In this document: piece after piece, positions 23,501-33,839 of the stretch | How the letters are laid out: each line of letters begins with the position of its first letter | Position numbering within the stretch: the stretch's first letter is position 1 | From: Hirsutella rhossiliensis | Lineage: Eukaryota; Ascomycota; Sordariomycetes; Hypocreales; Ophiocordycipitaceae | Assembly (NCBI RefSeq): GCF_020360975.1 | Contig: NW_025408671.1 | Span: 1,426,001 to 1,490,000 of the forward strand | Direction of reading: 5' to 3' | Length of the DNA stretch: 64,000 bases | The notes under the pieces: model-generated | What the model saw: the letters and a program-made list of their open reading frames with translations, nothing else | Database searches by the model: none | Told to the model about the DNA's origin: nothing | Translations under genes and position numbers: made by a program

Positions 23501-26500
23501 AAGGTTCCCTTATCTTATAGTTTACGCCTTCCTTAAAAGGCCGCTATATATCTAAACGATATAAAGTATTAAAGATTAAAAGAGCATTCTTCTTATAAGG
23601 AGATATATCTATATTAATAGTATTAGAGCTTAAGATACTTACTTAAGAGTATATTATCCTAGGAGATTAAATATTATCTAATAAGTTAGCTTTAAATCTC
23701 GTTTTATACTAGCTAGTAAATATCTACTAATTAAGGAAATCTTAATAATCTTAATACTAAAAGTATAGCGGCTTTCTAAGAGATACTAGCCTATAAGTAG
23801 GAATTATATTAGTATTTATAGTACTACCTTCTTTACTTCCTTAATTAAAAGATTAAAAAGGAGATAGTAAGTCTTTATCTCTATTAAATAAAGAATTATA
23901 CTAACTACCTTAAGTTAACGGTAAAAGGGTAAAAGGCGAATCTTAGTCTATATTACTATAAGGTAAGAAGCTTAGAGCTTAGAGTAAGATATTCGACTTC
24001 TAAGCGTTTTATCTTTAAAGAAATAGATTATTAAAGTATAAAATCTATAAAGTATCTACTATAAAGAAGTAGATAAAGATCTATATAAATAGTTATTATA
24101 AGTAAATAGGTACTTTTAATAAAGTAAAGTAAATAATACGTATAAATAATTAGTATAATTAGTATATATAGAGTACTTTATATTATATAGTACTAAGGTA
24201 ATAGGTATATATCTAATAATAAGAGAAAGTAAGAAAAGCTATATACTACTTTAATATAAAGTTATATCCTAGTATATATACTATATATAGAACGTAAAAG
24301 AGTTTTACCGAGCCCCTATATATTGCCTATTAACTAAAATTTCCCGCTATATTATTATAGAAAGTATTCCCTCCTTTCTCTTTATTTCTAAAGGTACGCT
24401 CTTAATATACTATATACCTTACCTTAAGAAAGGTATATCTAAAATAATATAAACTCTTACTATTCGCTAGTAAAAGTAAAGCTTATAGCTAGATAGCTAG
24501 AATTAAGCTTTAATAGCTTCTTTACTAGCTTAGCGATTATATTAGTCCTTAGTAAAAGTAAGACTAAGCGAATAATTAATCGACCGATTTAGCTTATAAG
24601 ATACTAGCGCCCCTTTTATTAAGCTCGCTATATTTATAGAGCTCGCTATCTCTAGGAAGTTCGCCGCCTCTATAACTAACTTTACTACCTTTATAATACT
24701 CGTCTTTGCTTAAGTAAAGCTTTTCTTATCCTCTATAATAAAGCTCGCCGCTTCCTAGACTAAGCCTAGTATAATAAACGTTAATAGTATTCCTTAAGCC
24801 GCCGCTAACGCTAATACGTTAGATACTAACTCCCTTATCCCGGCCGCCCTTAAAACTTCTTCCTCTTTTACTAAGACGATCTTAAGACTCCCGCCCCTTA
24901 AGTTCTTATATATTTAGTCGTCTAGGTAGTTTACGGATGGATAACTCTACCTACCTAGTTTTAATCCTTTCTTAAGATTAATATATTTAGCCTAAAGGGT
25001 AAAAGAGAGGTAGTAAGATAAAAGAACTATTTAGAATATAGCTAGAATTCTATTCCTGCCCTTAAGTATCTACCCCTATTTTAATAGGCGTAATTAATAT
25101 CCTTTTTAATCTCTACTTAAGGGTATATACTTTTAATATTAAGTAATTATTTCTTTAGTAAGATATAGTACGCTTTACTTATATAGAAGTTTATCTATTT
25201 AATCCTTCTTATAAAAGGATATATTACCTAGGAAAAATAAAGGTCTATTAACTTTTATATAAAAAAGGAAATAATTAAAATATATATTTATATATAGGTA
25301 GTAACTATACTATTACTACTTATTATAAAATATTATAGTATTTATAGTAATATTTATACTAATCTAAATAATAGTATATAAATAAAACATACTAAAATTC
25401 TTTACTTTCCTTACTTTTAAGCTAACTCTCTAGGGTAGTAATAGGTTAGGAAAAACGTCTTAAATACCTTCTATAAATTTAAATATCTACCTAGCTAACT
25501 TAAACTAAAAAGCTTTCTATTAATAGTATCTAGAATAACGCTAGGGCTTCTTATTATAAAGGACCTAAAAGAAACTAATAAAGTATATTCTTATACTCCT
25601 TAGTATACCTCTTAAAGTTTAAAAGGATTCTCTTAAAAATAGATTAAGGAAAGTTATTAGTCTCTTACTATAGCTACGCGGGTTTAGGAAGGATTACCTA
25701 GCTCCTTTTCTTCCCCTTACCTTACTTTATATAGCCGTAAATCTTATATACTATTAAGATCTTTAAGGGCCTAGCCGAAATTCGTTATCGAGAAATTACC
25801 TAAAATGCCTAATAATAGATATTAGTCCTAAGCCGCGTACTAAAGAGTCTCCTATTTATCTAGTTAGTTTAATTAATTAGCTTAAATTATTAGAAGCTTA
25901 GTACTTATATAAATAGTTTTCTTATTAACGTAATTCGTCGTAAAGGCCTAGTCTAAAGACTAAAAGCGAACTAATAAAATAGTTTATAATATAAGAAAAT
26001 ATTTAAGCCGTAAAGAGATTTTAGAAATCTAATAAGGAGTTAACCTAAAAATATATAAAGAAGTAAATAAAGTAAGACTTACTCTTCCTACTACTCTTAA
26101 AGAACGCTTTTTACTACTTAAACTACTAAGGTTAAGTATACTTTAAGTACCTATAGCTTAGAAAATATTAACTAGATAGCTATACTAAAGTATCTTTAAA
26201 AGCACCGAAATACTAATACTTCTTAGTTCTATAATAATTAGTATATAAGAGTAATTAAGGTTAAGAAGATTAAAATACCTTTTAGTCTTACTTAAGTACT
26301 TCTTTAATTCCTTAAAAAGGTTACTTATTACTAAACTAAGCGCTAAACTTAAGCGACTTATCGCCTTTATTAAGAAGAAATATAATCTCGTTGATTTATT
26401 AGGCTTTATTCTCTATCTTAGCGTTAATATCCTCTTAGTTAATATCCTCTTAGTTAATATCCTCTTTAGTAAGAGCGTCCTTATTAAGGATTATATCGCC

Positions 26501-26758
26501 CTACGATACTAATAGGTAAAGTATTTCTTTAACTTAGTCTAGATATCGGCTAAGTAGAAAACTAAATTATTTTTAATTAATATAAAGATTAATTTATTTC
26601 CTATAGTTATTACTTAGTACTTACTACTTACTTTTAATTTCGCAAGAGTCTTTAGTAATTATAATAGCTTTTTCTTCTTTACTTATATTTATCTAAGTTA
26701 TAAAGGACTAGACTTTCTTTCTTAATCGTATAATAGCCTAACGTATTATATTCTTAGC

Positions 26759-26935
26759 TATTATAGAGTAGGCAGAGGCGTAGGCTTAGGTATGGTCCGT
26801 TAGAAGAAGGTCAATAATCTATAAGGGGGAAAAGGAAGAGAAGTATAGGCCTAGCTTATATAGGCGCGGAGGCCGCTTATATATAGACTTAGCCTAGACC
26901 CTAGTCTAGGCCTATATAGGGCAAAAGCCCTTATA
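26759..26935 (-). repeat. LTR of the gag-only element (3' LTR in element orientation)
   Basis: Near-identical to 28455-28631 and the same length. It contains an internal imperfect palindrome built on TAGGCCTATATAGG and CTAGTCTAGG. Confidence 0.85.
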
Positions 26936-27459
26936 TTATACCCCTACCCGGCTTTTAAAGAGGCGCGCCTCTAAATAATACCCGATACCGCGCCTAGGGG
27001 GACGGAACCCTCGCGCGGACTACGCACGCCTAGTCGCGGAAAAAACGTTAGCAAACAACGCACAATACCCTCCTAAGCGAGCTTCTCGGATAGACCATAT
27101 TATTAGTAGGGGCCGCGCCCTAGGAGTCAGGCTTTAGCACTTCTAGCTAAGGAGCGGAGGCACGTAGAACGGCGCGCAGCTAGCTTCGGCAAGCTTATAG
27201 CATCCCGCCCCCCTTATATCGGCGCACGGCAGCAGCTCCTAGTGCCGCAACGTAGGGGACGGTACTCCGGTATATAAGGCTCCGCTCCCTCCCGCACGGG
27301 GCTATGCGGGCACTCCCTTTCGCTATAGTTACATTACATTAGCGGCCTTCCCATATCTTAGCCGCCCTTTCGGTCGCTGCGGGCACACGTCCCGTCCGTA
27401 TAGCAGCTACTGCCGCACGCGAGGGGACGCCGACGAAGCCCGCAAAGGCGTTACTAAGA

Positions 27460-28350
27460 TCACTCGTCGCTAGAGTCGCTATCGTCGAACCTAACCTCCT
27501 TTCCGTCCTAGCGCGTGCGCCCCTCTACTACTTAGAGTGCGTTTACCCGCGCCTCCCGGCGCGGGCACTTTAAAAACTAGTGGGATTTGCTGCCGTAGCC
27601 TATATAGCGACCCTCCTATCGCTACCTCTTTCTATCCTCGGTCCTCGAGGCAGAGATAGAGATATCTATAGTATTACTAGCGTTATCCTCTTCTTATACT
27701 ACGGAAGAAGACGAAAAAAGAAACTTATTGCTACTAAGCTCGCGAAGAAGGCGGATAAGATCGGTATACGTATCTAGGGGTGCGGACCTTTCGCTTAGAC
27801 GGGTGCGCTAATCCGAATTTAAGCTCGTAATAAGGCAATTATACTTTGCCGCGTCGGGCTAGCTATATACGTCTGCTCGATAAAGCACCTCTTTAAACCG
27901 TACGAGGTAGGCCGGAATAGCTTTACTCCGCTTCTAACGGAGCGTTATAAGCTCCTAGCCTGCCGACTTAGCTACGTTAGGTTCGCCGTAATTAGTACGG
28001 AGCTTCGCGAGGAGGTCGGCTAGTCTGTTTATACTAATACGCGTAAACGGTAAGAGATACCTTTATAGGCGTAGGGATAGGCTCGCGTAAAGATAGTCGA
28101 ATTAGGCGCGGATATCCCTTATTGCGGCGCTATCGGTGCGGAGCTTCGCTTCTATATAAAGTAGCCACGGCTCGAGCTCTGCGGAGGAGCCGTCGAACTT
28201 ACTAAGGTGCGGCAGTACCGCTCTTAGTCGTGCGGAGCCCTGCTATTATAAGAGGCTCTCGATTGCCCGGGCGAACTAAGTATTACGTTCGCCTTAATTT
28301 TGCGACTATAGGAGTGCGGATATTTCGCGTGCGCATACACCGGCGCGGGC
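27460..28350 (-). pseudogene. Retrotransposon gag-like protein with CCHC zinc knuckle, RIP-damaged
   Basis: On the minus strand, with TAG/TAA read as Gln/Trp, the frame shows a Retrotrans_gag-like order: DGSSAELEPWL, then KLRTDSAA, FDYLYASLS, LLAKLRTNYGEPN and LSERSAPLDTYTDLI. A CX2CX4HX4C zinc knuckle follows near 27590-27550, with its first two Cys turned into Tyr (TGC to TAC, a RIP change) while the His and last Cys remain. The frame ends in an acidic DDSDSSDE tail at a TGA at 27462-27460. The 65-codon plus-strand frame at 27580 is its shadow. Confidence 0.75.
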
Positions 28351-28454
28351 GGTTTAACTAGACTAGGTAATTAAACGTCGGCTTTAAAGGCAGCTAAAAA
28401 TAGCTATTCCGTATATAGGGATACGGAGAGGGTAAAATAAAGGGTAGATTATAC

Positions 28455-28631
28455 TATTATAGAGTAGGCAGAGGCGTAGGCTTAGGTATAGTCCGTTAGA
28501 AGAAGGTCAATAATCTACGAGGGGGAAAAGGAAGAGAAGTATAGGCCTAGCCTATATAGGCGCGGAGGCCGCTTATATATAGACTTAGCCTAGACCCTAG
28601 TCTAGGCCTATATAGGGCAAAAGCCCTTATA
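28455..28631 (-). repeat. LTR of the gag-only element (5' LTR in element orientation)
   Basis: 177 bp, almost identical to 26759-26935, followed by the TTAGC duplication at 28632-28636. The few differences between the two copies are transitions. Confidence 0.85.
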
Positions 28632-29260
28632 TTAGCCTTTTTAAAGACTTTCTTATTATCGGTTATCTTAGTAACGCGATCGCGCGCTTTCTTTATATTT
28701 ATATTTATTAATAGGGTATCTTCTACCTTTTGTTTTTTTAAAGGCATACTAAGCGGACGGCCTATTATAGATTAGTATAAAGATTAGTATAAAGTAAAGA
28801 GGAGTGTTTAGGAACTCTTACTACGTCGCCGTCGCTCTTAATTATCTATAAAGAAGAGAGCTAAGAAATACGAAAATCTCTAAAATTATTAGCTAGAATA
28901 TTATATAAAATAGAGAGAGATATTACTTACCGTTTAATATATAGTATTAATATAGGTATTAAAAGTAAAATAAAAATTCCTAACGCTAAATAAAGACTAA
29001 ATCTTTACCCTATATAGACCTACTTTTTACTAGAAATTAATTAAGTCGGTAGATCTTCGTAACTAAATAACTATATTTTAATTAGCTAAGAAGCTTATTA
29101 CTACTAGCTTATATTATCGTAACCTTTCTTTTTTTTCTCCTTTCTTAATAAATATATACTCGCCTACGACCGCTAAGCTTTTAAGGTTAATACGCTATCT
29201 ATATATAAATAGCCTTATATTAATATACTAATTATTTATAGTAATCTCGCTTTTAGTCTT

Positions 29261-29834
29261 ATAGTACGTAGCCGGTTTTTTAGCCGGCTAACTAGCGGAA
29301 AGACTCTCCCTAGCTAGAATATAAATACTAGCGGAAAAACTAATAGTAAAGGTAAGGGGAAATTAGTTAAGCTAGTAAGTATTATTAAGCATAAACGAAG
29401 ATTTAAGCTAGGTAGTAAGTCTTTATTTATCTTTTCTTACTTAAACGTAATAAGACTTAAGTATATTTCTTTCTTAGATTATCTACTAATTTTAATATTA
29501 GCTATTACTTTACGCGAAATTCGAAAATTCTAGTAAATTCCTAATTTACTTATCCCTCGCGCTTCGTTTACCCGCTTTATTTAAGAGGTTATATAAGATA
29601 TTACTCCTAGCCTTCGTATCTAGAAGGCAGTATTAGCAGCTATCTAGGAGTCGGCAAAGAGTATACTAGCTACTATATTCTAAGGTAAGTTAATATAATT
29701 ATTATACTAATTATTATACTAACTAGCGACTATAAATAGTAATAGGATAGCTAGTTATCGCGGCTAAAAGAGTTATAATTTAGTAAAAAGATATTACTAC
29801 TCTTAAAGATATTATTAGTATCCTTAAGAAATAA
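29261..29834 (+). pseudogene. Decayed histone H3-like gene carried by the outer transposon
   Basis: Three exons are implied: about 29261-29414, 29502-29684 and 29740-29834. Introns start GTAAGT at 29415 and 29685 and end in TTAG and ATAG. Exon 1 is a Lys/Ser/Thr-rich tail ending KRRFKLGT, as in the H3 tail-core junction. Exon 2 aligns without a gap to 58 residues of the H3 core: TLREIRKF, LLIPRASF, the loop-1 region DITPSLRI and ESAKSILATIF. Six in-frame stops occur, and four lie exactly at conserved H3 glutamines (Q55, Q76, Q85, Q93), as CAA/CAG to TAA/TAG RIP would make. Exon 3 gives AKRV-I-I then KDI, the H3 C-terminal helix signature. Loop 1 has canonical H3 length, not the longer CENP-A type. 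The gene is dead. Confidence 0.72.
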
Positions 29835-29959
29835 GACTAGTCTTTCTTAGTCTAAAATAAAGCTAGTATATATACCTTATTAGAAGTTATTATATTAATC
29901 GTTTATACTAACTTTTTTCCTTTAGTATATAGTTCTACCTCCTAGCATAATTTTTCTAA

Positions 29960-30490
29960 TCTATTAAGAGTCGAAAAATAAAAGCTTCTACGAAGCACGC
30001 GACTAGTAAAGATTAAAGAAGTGCGTGCTTATAAAGTTTAGGCTTAAAGAGATAATTTTAATAAAAAGCAGAAGTAGTTAAAGGAGTAACGATAATCGAA
30101 GGTATAGTAAAAGAAGAAAACTATTACTATAGAGATTAATAGTAAGGGGAGCGAAAATAAAGATAATTCCGACTATAAATAGCCCCAAATAATTAAAAAG
30201 ACCTATAAAGTCCCCTTAGATAATAAGGCTAATAAGGATAAAATATTCGAAGAATTACTATAATCGTTAGGTATAAAAGAGCCTATAATAACTATAGATA
30301 GCTTAAGCTTATCCTAGCCATGGGAAGTATAAGGGTAGAAAGTTAGGAGTAAAAGAGGCTAAAAATATCCTAGCTCTAAGTTAGAGATAAAGAGATAATT
30401 AGTATAATTAATTAGTACTAGACTTTTAGTTCTTTAATCTCTATAAATTCGCTTAACTAAAAGTAACTTCGAATAGGAATCTACTAAGTT
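29960..30490 (+). pseudogene. Basic, coiled-coil-like coding trace downstream of the H3-like gene
   Basis: The plus strand reads as a Lys/Gln/Arg-rich chain when TAG/TAA are taken as Gln/Trp (for example KLLRSTRLVKIKEVRAYK followed by alternating K, Q, R), then an acidic Ser/Asp patch. The style recalls the basic C-terminal tails of fungal pogo/Fot transposases, but no catalytic motif was found. It may be a second small gene of the transposon or a 3' exon of something lost. Confidence 0.3.
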
Positions 30491-30657
30491 ATTTTAGGCT
30501 AGTCTAGGTACCTAGCTTTACCTAAAGTATATATTAATAACCTATAGGTAAATATAGTCTTTTGTCTTAAAACCTATTTCTACCTATAGACTAGACTGAA
30601 AAAATTAGGCAGCCCATGGGTAGCCACGGGCGCCCACTTTTAAAGTCTAGTTGTGTC

Positions 30658-31218
30658 TGTAGGCCGAGTATTTGTAGCGTCGCATGAGTATTAAGCAATT
30701 TCCGCCGATTGAGTGGAACGAGCCAAAGAATATGGATTAGCCTGTGCTACTGGCAGGTCGGGTTTCGACCCTGATTATGCCGGCATGTTACGAAATAGTC
30801 AGGTCGAATACGTTGGCTCCTATCAGCCTCAGGTCCACTACCTGCAAATTCAGCAGTATCAACCCTTAGATCTTGACATACTACAACCACCTTTTCATGA
30901 AATATCGAACACGTTAAGCTTCGGCTTCTTAAGTGCGGGTTCAAAGAGCTCGAGTCCCGTGATCATGTTTTACTCGCAGGCTTCCCATGTTTTCGTCTTC
31001 CCCCAGCATGCTTGTCGGGGGCTACCGATATGCTATACCGAACGGCTCCGCATTGCAAAGAAATCCCAAAGGTTCATGTTTTGCCCACGTAATTGATAAC
31101 GTGCTCTGCCAAGGCCAGCTGCGCCTCTTTCTCTCTCGCTCTGGCATCAAATCGTCGTTTAAATGGGGCATCAACAAGCAACCCCACCCCAGAAACACGA
31201 GCAAGATACACAAACCTA
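30658..31218. other. Unique-looking spacer between two transposons
   Basis: Normal base composition returns directly after the 8-bp duplication. A 127-codon frame at 30713-31096 starts at an ATG but matches nothing I know. No RIP bias. Confidence 0.4.
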
Positions 31219-31227
31219 TTTGACAAA

Positions 31228-31293
31228 GGCCCAAGTTATCTATCCACCCACTTTCATTAACTGTACACCCAAAAAGTGGATTAACTGTGGCTG
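31228..31293 (+). repeat. Left terminal inverted repeat of the MULE
   Basis: Pairs with 33766-33830 in inverted orientation; a few mismatches and one or two small indels. Confidence 0.85.
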
Positions 31294-31449
31294 ACGGCCG
31301 AAGAGGGCCGATACCGCCAATTTGTATGCACACATTCTCTACGATAAGTAGAGCCAGGTAGTAACAGTTCTCCTTCAACGATAAGGCACCCAAAATTGAA
31401 GCTATTCGTACTGCGCTTTCTATGCTGATGAGACTATTCTTTGGTGTTT

Positions 31450-33599
31450 ACAACAGGCCTCCTTCTTCGAGTGCACTACGTGCCTGATCCGCTTCATCTA
31501 ACTGTGATTCCAATTGATCCCATACATCCTCAAGGGCGGCATCGTCCGTGAGGCCGGCGACGAAGATGCAGTCTTGGGTCTCCCGCCGTACCGGCTGATC
31601 GTCATCATCAGAGACTGGCGTTTGACGCCCGGCTTGTTGATACGCCCGTTGCATCCGTGTGCCTGCCTCGTACGTATCGCCGTTTTCCTCGATGCCGCAG
31701 CCCTCGTTCCGTTGAAGTCATCGCGGCCGTTACCGTACCCGTCATCGCCGCTGGTGCCGTTGAGGAGGAGGCAGTCGTATAGCCTCAGCCCGCTAATGCC
31801 GTTCAGCGATCCCGTTGGGTGACGGCTCCCGCCGCGTTGTTCTTGACCGCCGTGACTCTTCGAGGTTGAGTGAGCCCTGGGGCGGCCCTTAGCCCTGATA
31901 ACTTGTGGCTCGTATGGTGCCCGAGTAGGGCTTGTGCCCTGAGCGCTTGTATCGATCGGAATATACCAAAATGGGTCGAAGTCGTCGAGTGTAAGGAGGT
32001 ATTGGTGTTGATAGACTCGAAGATTCGATGGCAGCACGGTAGCCCTCGACTAGTAGCCCAATTAAAGGACATTGACCTGGCGGCGGTTTGGCCCGTTGAC
32101 TTCGGGGTCTAGAGGATCTTGCGATGCTCATCTATTAGTAGCTTTAACGCATATGACGATACTCGCTCGCGGATCGGCATATACGGCGCCTGTAGGAGAA
32201 CGTTGATATCTTGTGGAGGTTTCGATTCTCTATCGCTGTGATCTGAGCAGCCTGATGGCCCCAGAAGCGTTCGAATCGTTGGAAAACGGTCGTCAAATCG
32301 CCCGTACAGGACCAAAGGAACTTCTTCATATGAGTGAAGTCCTCGACGATCGAGGTCGTTGTACGCCCGAAGTGGCGATATTGATTAACGAAACAAGATA
32401 CAAACTTCTCCTTCCAAGGCGTTAGCCACGTATTGCAACAGTATTGTATAGCTGCAAGCGGGTGGCGGCCTGGTGTCTCAAATTGGCGTAAACGTTCGTT
32501 GAAGCTATTCACATCTTGTGACTTGACGATCTCGTTCCACTCTTGTAGAAACGCTTGGAATGCCGGGGCCCGTACGACTCGATTGCCGATTTTGATGCCT
32601 TAGGAAAAATTGCTTGCATTTCGCAACGACATTCTGGTTAATATGCCACGTGCAGAGAAGGTTAGTACTGTTTTGAAGCTCGCGAAAGCTATCTAACGCC
32701 TTAAGCAACGCAGTATCTCGGTCCGTGACAGTGACCCTTGAAATGGGATCGACTCTTCTCGCAAAGGACTAGCAGCAACGAGATAGCCCAATAGTAATGG
32801 GACTCGGTCTCGCCGTTCAAGAAGATAGAGGCAATAGAGAACGTTTTGTTATCTCGAGTGGCCGCGCAGATATTCAATAACGGCATATTGAATCGGTTCG
32901 TCTTGTAGGTACAGTCGAGGACGAGGACATCGTGATGCTGACGCCATCGATGGAAGGTAGCACGAGGCGCGAGAAATAGCCCAGTTAGCCGGCCCTGGGG
33001 ATCACGACTATCTCGATGAAAGAAGTCGGACTTATCTAGCCGGTCGTAGAGAAACTGAAGAGGCGTACGGCCAGCTAGTTCTTCCTGACGGTGCCTAGCC
33101 AAGGCGTTACTCACGTCTTGAGCCGTGATACCGGCTAAACGAGGATCGTCGTGAACCAGGTCACGAAGCTCGCCAGCAATATCGGTCGGCCGGGTATTGT
33201 TATTAAACTTCCGGATAATGTCGTCGCGATACTTCTGGATAACAAGCGCCCGGTACTTCGGAAAGACCATCGGGTCATCAACAAGGCGATGATTGTGAAC
33301 ATCGTGAAGATAAGAGATAGTCCAGTAACCGCGTTTTTCCTTCAACGAGAGGCGAAATTCACAGTCTGTTTTCTGGGTTGCTGTATTGAGGCGACGACGA
33401 GAGATATGAGCAGCTTTATCCTTCCGATTTTCGTAGGGGCCGGCCTTGATACAACGAACAAGTGCAGACTTGCGTTGGCCAGCGTTATCCCGCTTCGATG
33501 TTCGAATGTGTAGGGCGTAGCCTCAGCCTCAGCAACGGTATCGGCGGCTTCCATCGCGGCCTGGAAGGTCGGGAATAGTGTCTTCGTAAGCGACTCCAT
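31450..33599 (-). pseudogene. MULE transposase, broken by several frameshifts
   Basis: Read from 33599 downward: a FAR1-like N-terminal zinc-chelating region (frame change near 33450), HDVHNHRL, a helix-rich middle, then the MULE catalytic domain with DCTYKTN (first Asp) and NGETESHYYWA. The frame breaks near 32740; after a one-base shift TDRDTALLKALDSF supplies the second Asp. It breaks again near 32610, where CTWHINQNV gives way to WNEIVKSQDV and NTWLTPWKEKFVSC. The tail has the usual Ser/Arg-rich RAKGRPRAHST linker. At least three frameshifts prevent a functional product. Similar in layout to fungal Hop-type elements. Confidence 0.85.
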
Positions 33600-33765
33600 G
33601 ATTCGGGCTCGTAAGGGCAGAAAACGCGGTGCGAATAGCTTCAGTTTTGATGGTATTGCTGATAGTTACGGTTACAGGATGTTGTTACGCAAGCATCACG
33701 AACTGGCCAGCTGGCCGGCCGGAATGGGCGCACCAAAATTAGCGGCATCGGCACTGCGCCTGACC

Positions 33766-33830
33766 CAGCCACAGTTGATCCACTTTTTGGTGTACAGTTA
33801 ATAAAAGGAGGTGTATAGATAATTGGGCCC
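33766..33830 (-). repeat. Right terminal inverted repeat of the MULE
   Basis: Inverted copy of 31228-31293, ending in GGGCCC directly before the TTTGACAAA duplication. Confidence 0.85.
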
Positions 33831-33839
33831 TTTGACAAA

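Larger units (their letters stand above)
26759..28631 (-). mobile_element. Gag-only LTR retroelement (TR-GAG-like), minus orientation, RIP-mutated
   Basis: Two 177-bp LTRs (26759-26935 and 28455-28631) are flanked by the 5-bp duplication TTAGC at 26754-26758 and 28632-28636. Undoing RIP at the ends gives standard TG...CA. On the minus strand a purine-rich tract (GGGTAGGGG) precedes the downstream LTR, which fixes the direction. The 1.5-kb interior encodes only a gag-like protein with a zinc knuckle; there is no room for pol. It split the minus-strand gene of the surrounding transposon, so it is a later insertion dependent on an autonomous partner elsewhere. Confidence 0.8.
20740..28747 (-). 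pseudogene. Trace of a very large minus-strand protein of the outer transposon, unrecognised
   Basis: On the minus strand a start at 28747 (MPLKKQKVED) opens a Lys-rich frame. It is interrupted by the gag-only LTR element and resumes at 26753 once one copy of the TTAGC duplication is removed. Stops are TAA or TAG throughout. Features visible while treating stops as Gln/Trp: three tandem copies of a Glu-Asp-Ile-Asn block near 26410-26470, an Ala/Glu-rich segment near 24650-24850, and at the far end a Glu/Lys repeat tail near 20930-20990 followed by a basic stretch. The span would be near 1900 codons without introns. It is the best candidate for the element's own transposase or accessory protein, but I recognise no domain. 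Confidence 0.35.
14012..30649. mobile_element. 16.6-kb composite DNA-transposon-like element with 8-bp target duplication (hAT/KDZ-like termini), RIP-mutated
   Basis: Both ends are flanked by the same 8 bp, GTTGTGTC (14004-14011 and 30650-30657). The ends are inverted: TAGACTTAAAAA at the left and, on the opposite strand, TAGACTTTAAAA at the right (11 of 12 match). Subterminal GGCTACC/GGGCT motifs occur near both ends. Removing the nested copia and gag-only elements leaves about 8.3 kb of its own sequence. 8-bp duplications occur in hAT, P and KDZ-type transposons; TAG starts fit hAT best, but no transposase domain could be recognised through the RIP damage. It carries a large minus-strand coding trace and a histone H3-like gene on the plus strand. 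Confidence 0.65.
31228..33830 (-). mobile_element. MULE (Mutator-like) DNA transposon, 2.6 kb, frameshifted, not RIPed
   Basis: The element is bounded by a perfect 9-bp target duplication, TTTGACAAA, at 31219-31227 and 33831-33839, the standard size for Mutator-like elements. The ends are inverted copies of about 65 bp: left begins GGCCCAAGTTATCTAT, right read backward begins GGGCCCAATTATCTAT, and both contain AACTGTACACC and GTGGATYAACTGTGGCTG. The interior is a minus-strand MULE transposase with several frameshifts. Base composition is normal, so it arrived after RIP stopped acting here, or was never duplicated enough to be seen. Confidence 0.9.

Noticed and set aside
27580..27777. 65-codon plus-strand open frame in the gag-only element
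   Set aside because: It is the antisense shadow of the minus-strand gag near the zinc knuckle.
29261..29834. Reading the H3-like gene as a centromeric CENP-A
   Set aside because: The LLIP motif recalls CENP-A, but loop 1 has canonical H3 length and the core aligns to H3 without gaps, so only an H3-family call is justified.
14012..30649. Starship-type giant element
   Set aside because: No DUF3435 tyrosine-recombinase captain was seen at either end, and the 8-bp duplications with inverted ends point to a cut-and-paste DNA transposon.
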